From assembly GCA_030668565.1 (NCBI GenBank), contig DAOVFD010000050.1, positions 1 through 7,877 on the forward strand: 7,877 nucleotides of DNA, in the 5' to 3' direction. Each line of letters opens with the position of its first letter. Position 1 is the stretch's first letter. Source of the stretch: Microcaldota archaeon. Lineage in GTDB: Archaea > Micrarchaeota > Micrarchaeia > Anstonellales > Bilamarchaeaceae. A program made the translations under genes and the position numbers. The notes beneath the pieces were generated by a model, which made no database searches, was not told the DNA's origin, and saw only the letters and a program-made list of their open reading frames with translations. This document shows positions 6,301 to 7,877 of the stretch, piece by piece.

Positions 6301-7338
6301 CACTCAGAGCTTGTACGTGACCTTAATGCAGAATTAAGGGACCTTGGAACTGCTCTTGAAAAGGCAACTGGGATGAATGTTGAGAACAACAGTCTGATAG
6401 ACAGGTTTGAGACAAGAAAAGCGGAGCTGGAGGAGCTTCTTGAAACGGTAAACGTCAGTTCTTCGTCTCTTATATCGGAAATACAATATGCGATAGATGA
6501 ACTTGAAAAAGTTGACAGGAACTGGCTGAAAAAGCAGGTTTCAAGCTTCAAGAAAGAAGCAACAAAGGAATTGAATAGCTACAGGAAGGAGTTTGCCGGA
6601 TTTGACAATGCGACGGCAATCAGGCTTTTAGATAACCTTGAGCATGATATAAACGTGCTTGCCGCAACCGAAAAGGCAGAGGATGCAGTGGATGTGATAA
6701 CGGATTTGCAGCAGGCAGAAAGGATGCTTGTTGACCTTGAGGATGAAAAGCTGCTGGCTATAGAAGAGCTTAGGATAGATTTTGAGGGCCTTAAGGATGA
6801 TGTCGAAGAAACCCTTGCAAGATATTCTTCAGAATCAAAGAGTGCAAAAGGCACCGGTGTTGAGCAGTTGTTTACAATAACAGAAAGTTCGGTAACAAAG
6901 CTTATTTCAGACATAGAAAAGAACATTGGAGTGAAGGACAACGATTACATCGAAAAGAAAATGGACGACCTTGAAAAGCTTGACAGGAGGATGCGGGATG
7001 CATTAGATGAGGAAAAGTCAGCAGCAGAAAGGAAACTTTACACTATAAAGAGCGTTTACAATGAAAAGAAGGATTCCATGTCTGAAGATGACAGGCAGTA
7101 CGTAAGCGGGCAGATAAGCGAAATAGAAACTCTGCTTGCATACGGACAGTATGCAAATGCAATAGCAAAAAGCGATGCCCTGATAGAGAGGATTGATGAA
7201 GCAATTGAAGGGGATGACAATTTCATTTTCCTGCTGGTTGCATCCGTGCTTGTACTGGCAATGGTCATAATATACATGATAAGACAGCAGAAACCAAAGA
7301 GACCAAAAATAAGCCTTGGAAGAGAGAAGGAAGAATAG
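3337..7338 (+). CDS. Giant membrane-anchored surface protein: coiled-coil arms around a beta-rich centre
   Basis: This 1333-residue protein starts at GTG 3337; there is no ATG in frame upstream, and starting here gives a proper signal peptide (1-19, cleavage near SFA). GGTGA is only 1 nt before the GTG, which is unusually tight. Residues 20-115 are globular with CPLSPFC-like paired cysteines (57, 63). Residues 144-196 are a glycine-rich hydrophobic double segment (GGCAGGAAVAGTG, then GCIGGAIIFGG). Residues about 200-655 and 930-1290 are helical, Glu/Lys-rich and coiled-coil-like. Residues about 660-928 are beta-rich, probably two or three Ig-like domains. Residues 1296-1315 are a membrane helix, followed by an 18-residue basic cytoplasmic tail. 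Seven or so N-glycosylation sequons fit an outside location. No catalytic motif is visible. Known archaeal stalk proteins such as tetrabrachion offer a structural analogy, not a demonstrated homology. Alternatives are an adhesin, an S-layer-associated spacer or a pore-forming protein. Gene call certain; function unknown. Confidence 0.9.
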   Translation: MRIDIILAVLLVLTTFSFAQGVENKIDRPWNESLTWEQNNPYIYFVTVESILNSPFCPLSPFCSGFLLIDITHDQIPLYNSIYLGNSIEQLRLDDTGSMLSDSKVNSEIVIKKVDNAENSYEDGLMEAERIQSKFEQAVSEIPADVLLTLGGCAGGAAVAGTGSLILGPVSVPAAALGCIGGAIIFGGTELVGDTWTAASSSIEAIDAQFEYGNYWKATMDNALDALEMSLDEADNSVNNLIVTYNEMQKTGICDEDYGWGPRDACLNISYAISVIENEDTEKTYGKYNIMLDYGSNISDEVDNNYVPDMSLYYPAMELIWADDGIVATFNSLNEQGKDAIEEADRIYTDMKIETDSLKESFDEKFSELEDEKLDLIIESTILEEIEEERMKGSIAERYSSIEEQKEEAEEAYENAENTYTFQRDGYLKYATNNISLAKGMYENLNSEIELLEDDAQDLVDDLKLEAKQKIRSAEAHLTSLEVSSYQLEEAKAELASGNSADSLGEKYVHYANAKQLASIAAGEWTLGDAIEINSLISEIDDLIKRANADGLNVAGEKGELEILEKNTGSPDIIIRLNGLKQGIINKARIVYGDLETKRRILLDKLTLAGEEDLIDEMHTAEVGIVFNNMINYEYGLGSLGTLRTVYESIEDKLEEEPEINAAAVAAGIVTDVSFVIDKVKIDEPTEVSLNILFKNTRDYWGEDVEVAVPLPGEFQFDYFDITEGTDEVTGLKIERSTMYITLGFVDSYDTKSISFEKSEVLARTVGEESSAVGLGDGSARVGESTTFDLYVSEVYVDVPEYGVTDVRIDNLGAGRPLSKGVHELTRSYVEDDAYSEDRSDATATGLGTETRIEYTITVTPYMDLDSVPVFLSLEESDHISDVSVSCTEYSYVDESNPQGRMAEIFNLVDGHPATVEVSYTVSEMDVYVMEEFSKIEGISNELEIVTMIEDARNLISRGDYIFALLKIEEIKKKVAEVDKSKSKLIRKHSELVRDLNAELRDLGTALEKATGMNVENNSLIDRFETRKAELEELLETVNVSSSSLISEIQYAIDELEKVDRNWLKKQVSSFKKEATKELNSYRKEFAGFDNATAIRLLDNLEHDINVLAATEKAEDAVDVITDLQQAERMLVDLEDEKLLAIEELRIDFEGLKDDVEETLARYSSESKSAKGTGVEQLFTITESSVTKLISDIEKNIGVKDNDYIEKKMDDLEKLDRRMRDALDEEKSAAERKLYTIKSVYNEKKDSMSEDDRQYVSGQISEIETLLAYGQYANAIAKSDALIERIDEAIEGDDNFIFLLVASVLVLAMVIIYMIRQQKPKRPKISLGREKEE

Positions 7339-7343
7339 TCAGA

Positions 7344-7361
7344 TTTTTATATTTTCCTTTT
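7344..7361 (+). terminator. T-rich terminator overlapping a TATA-like promoter
   Basis: A T-rich tract (five T, ATA, four T, CC, four T) begins 5 nt after the stop codon of the giant protein and fits archaeal T-tract termination. Its first part, TTTTTATATTTT (7344-7355), also reads as a TATA box, with a predicted start near 7376 for the membrane-protein gene. Both uses are inferred from composition and spacing. Confidence 0.5.
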
Positions 7362-7380
7362 GTATTATCTTCAATTCCCC

Positions 7381-7398
7381 ATGCAAAAAGGTAGATAA
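7381..7398 (+). other. Five-codon upstream mini-ORF, possible
   Basis: ATG CAA AAA GGT AGA TAA encodes the peptide MQKGR. Its stop codon is separated by one base from the ATG at 7400. It contains AAAGGTAG, the only ribosome-binding-like sequence for the downstream gene. Its ATG lies about 31 bp from the TATA centre, which would place it almost at the 5' end of the mRNA. It may be translated and coupled to the downstream gene, or it may be chance. Confidence 0.25.
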
Positions 7399-7399
7399 T

Positions 7400-7877
7400 A
7401 TGGATATAAAGAACCTGGACTTCAATAAGATTAGGGCAGGAGCACTTCTCCCTACAGCAATAGGTTTTGTTGTTATTTTTATTGGATTCTTTATTGATTT
7501 GGTATTGGGATTCCTGAGTTATATCGAGATAGTTGGGACCGTCCTGGATTTTATGATAGGTTGGGGAAATTTTATACTGTCAATCATAGGATTCATCTTC
7601 TTTTTGCTGCTGTTTGCATGGGCAGGATACAGAACCGCAAGAAAATACAGGGGTGAATTGGCCGAAGCGGGTATTGCCAGTGCTATTTCATATGCTGTTC
7701 TGGCTCTTGTAAGCCTGTTCTTCGATGTTATACATGCGATTCTGCAGATAACCGGGTTATTACCTTCAACAGTTGTCGGTGGAATAAGCGGTGGCGGGTA
7801 TGAGGATATCGCGATAGCTTTCCTTGGCGGCAGTTTTGAAGGAACCACGGCGGTCGTTATCGTTCTCTGCTGCGGAT
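7400..7877 (+). CDS. Polytopic membrane protein, N-terminal part (truncated by window edge)
   Basis: The frame from ATG 7400 is open for 159 complete codons to the window edge. After a short charged N-terminus (MDIKNLDFNKIRAG) there are hydrophobic segments at about residues 14-39, 47-76, 92-118 and 137-157, so at least four membrane helices are likely. A basic loop, GYRTARKYRGEL (76-87), lies between the second and third segments and is probably cytoplasmic. A Gly-rich loop follows the third (GGISGGG, 127-133). Two adjacent cysteines (157-158) end the visible part. I do not recognise a family. The opposite strand also has a long open frame here, but the hydrophobic codon pattern and the position after a promoter favour the plus strand. 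It follows the giant surface protein in the same direction but has its own promoter-like sequence. Confidence 0.75.
   Translation, partial: MDIKNLDFNKIRAGALLPTAIGFVVIFIGFFIDLVLGFLSYIEIVGTVLDFMIGWGNFILSIIGFIFFLLLFAWAGYRTARKYRGELAEAGIASAISYAVLALVSLFFDVIHAILQITGLLPSTVVGGISGGGYEDIAIAFLGGSFEGTTAVVIVLCCG

Noticed and set aside
3696..7277. Several minus-strand open frames of 61-120 codons inside the giant gene
   Set aside because: They are Ser/Leu-rich mirror images of the Glu/Lys/Ala-rich coiled-coil coding strand, with no upstream signals.
3337..7338. Giant coiled-coil protein as an SMC/Rad50-type ATPase
   Set aside because: There are coiled-coil arms around a central domain, but no Walker A or B motif, and a signal peptide plus C-terminal membrane anchor put it outside the cell.
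7519..7848. Minus-strand open frame of 109 codons opposite the right-hand membrane protein
   Set aside because: The plus-strand reading gives clean membrane helices and continues the gene order. The antisense product has no recognisable feature.

Overview
The window looks archaeal. Promoters carry A/T-only, often palindromic TATA boxes, some with a CGAAA-type BRE next to them. Two starts have GGTGA ribosome-binding sites 4-7 nt upstream of ATG, at least one gene seems to be leaderless, and terminators are plain T-tracts without hairpins. Membrane-anchored winged-helix regulators with an outward-facing beta domain are also typical of archaea. Arg codons AGA/AGG and Ile ATA are common. I cannot name the lineage; a metagenomic euryarchaeal or DPANN-type genome would fit. 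No rRNA, tRNA, CRISPR array, transposase or phage gene is visible.

Layout: (1) 1-657, minus strand, the N-terminal part of a lipoprotein running off the left edge. (2) 658-759, a divergent promoter region. (3) 760-1389, a membrane-tethered winged-HTH regulator with a transthyretin/carboxypeptidase-regulatory-like ectodomain. (4) 1390-1467, a promoter preceded by three GTTCCA repeats exactly 10 bp apart. (5) 1468-2487, a secreted protein with a PepSY-like C-terminus. (6) 2522-3283, a second membrane-tethered winged-HTH regulator with a different beta ectodomain. (7) 3337-7338, a 1333-residue surface protein with coiled-coil arms on both sides of a beta-rich centre, a glycine-rich hydrophobic segment near its N-terminus and a C-terminal membrane anchor. 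(8) 7400-7877, the start of a polytopic membrane protein running off the right edge, preceded by a five-codon mini-ORF.

Every gene concerns the cell envelope. The order on the plus strand alternates regulator, surface protein, regulator, surface protein. Both regulators have the layout signal peptide, beta ectodomain, one membrane helix, cytoplasmic winged helix, and their DNA-binding domains are recognisably related while their ectodomains are not. My inference is a cell-surface sensing locus in which each one-component regulator reads something outside the membrane and controls adjacent envelope genes. The phased GTTCCA repeats are the best candidate operator. The sequence does not prove regulation or ligand identity, and every gene appears to have its own promoter rather than forming one tight operon.
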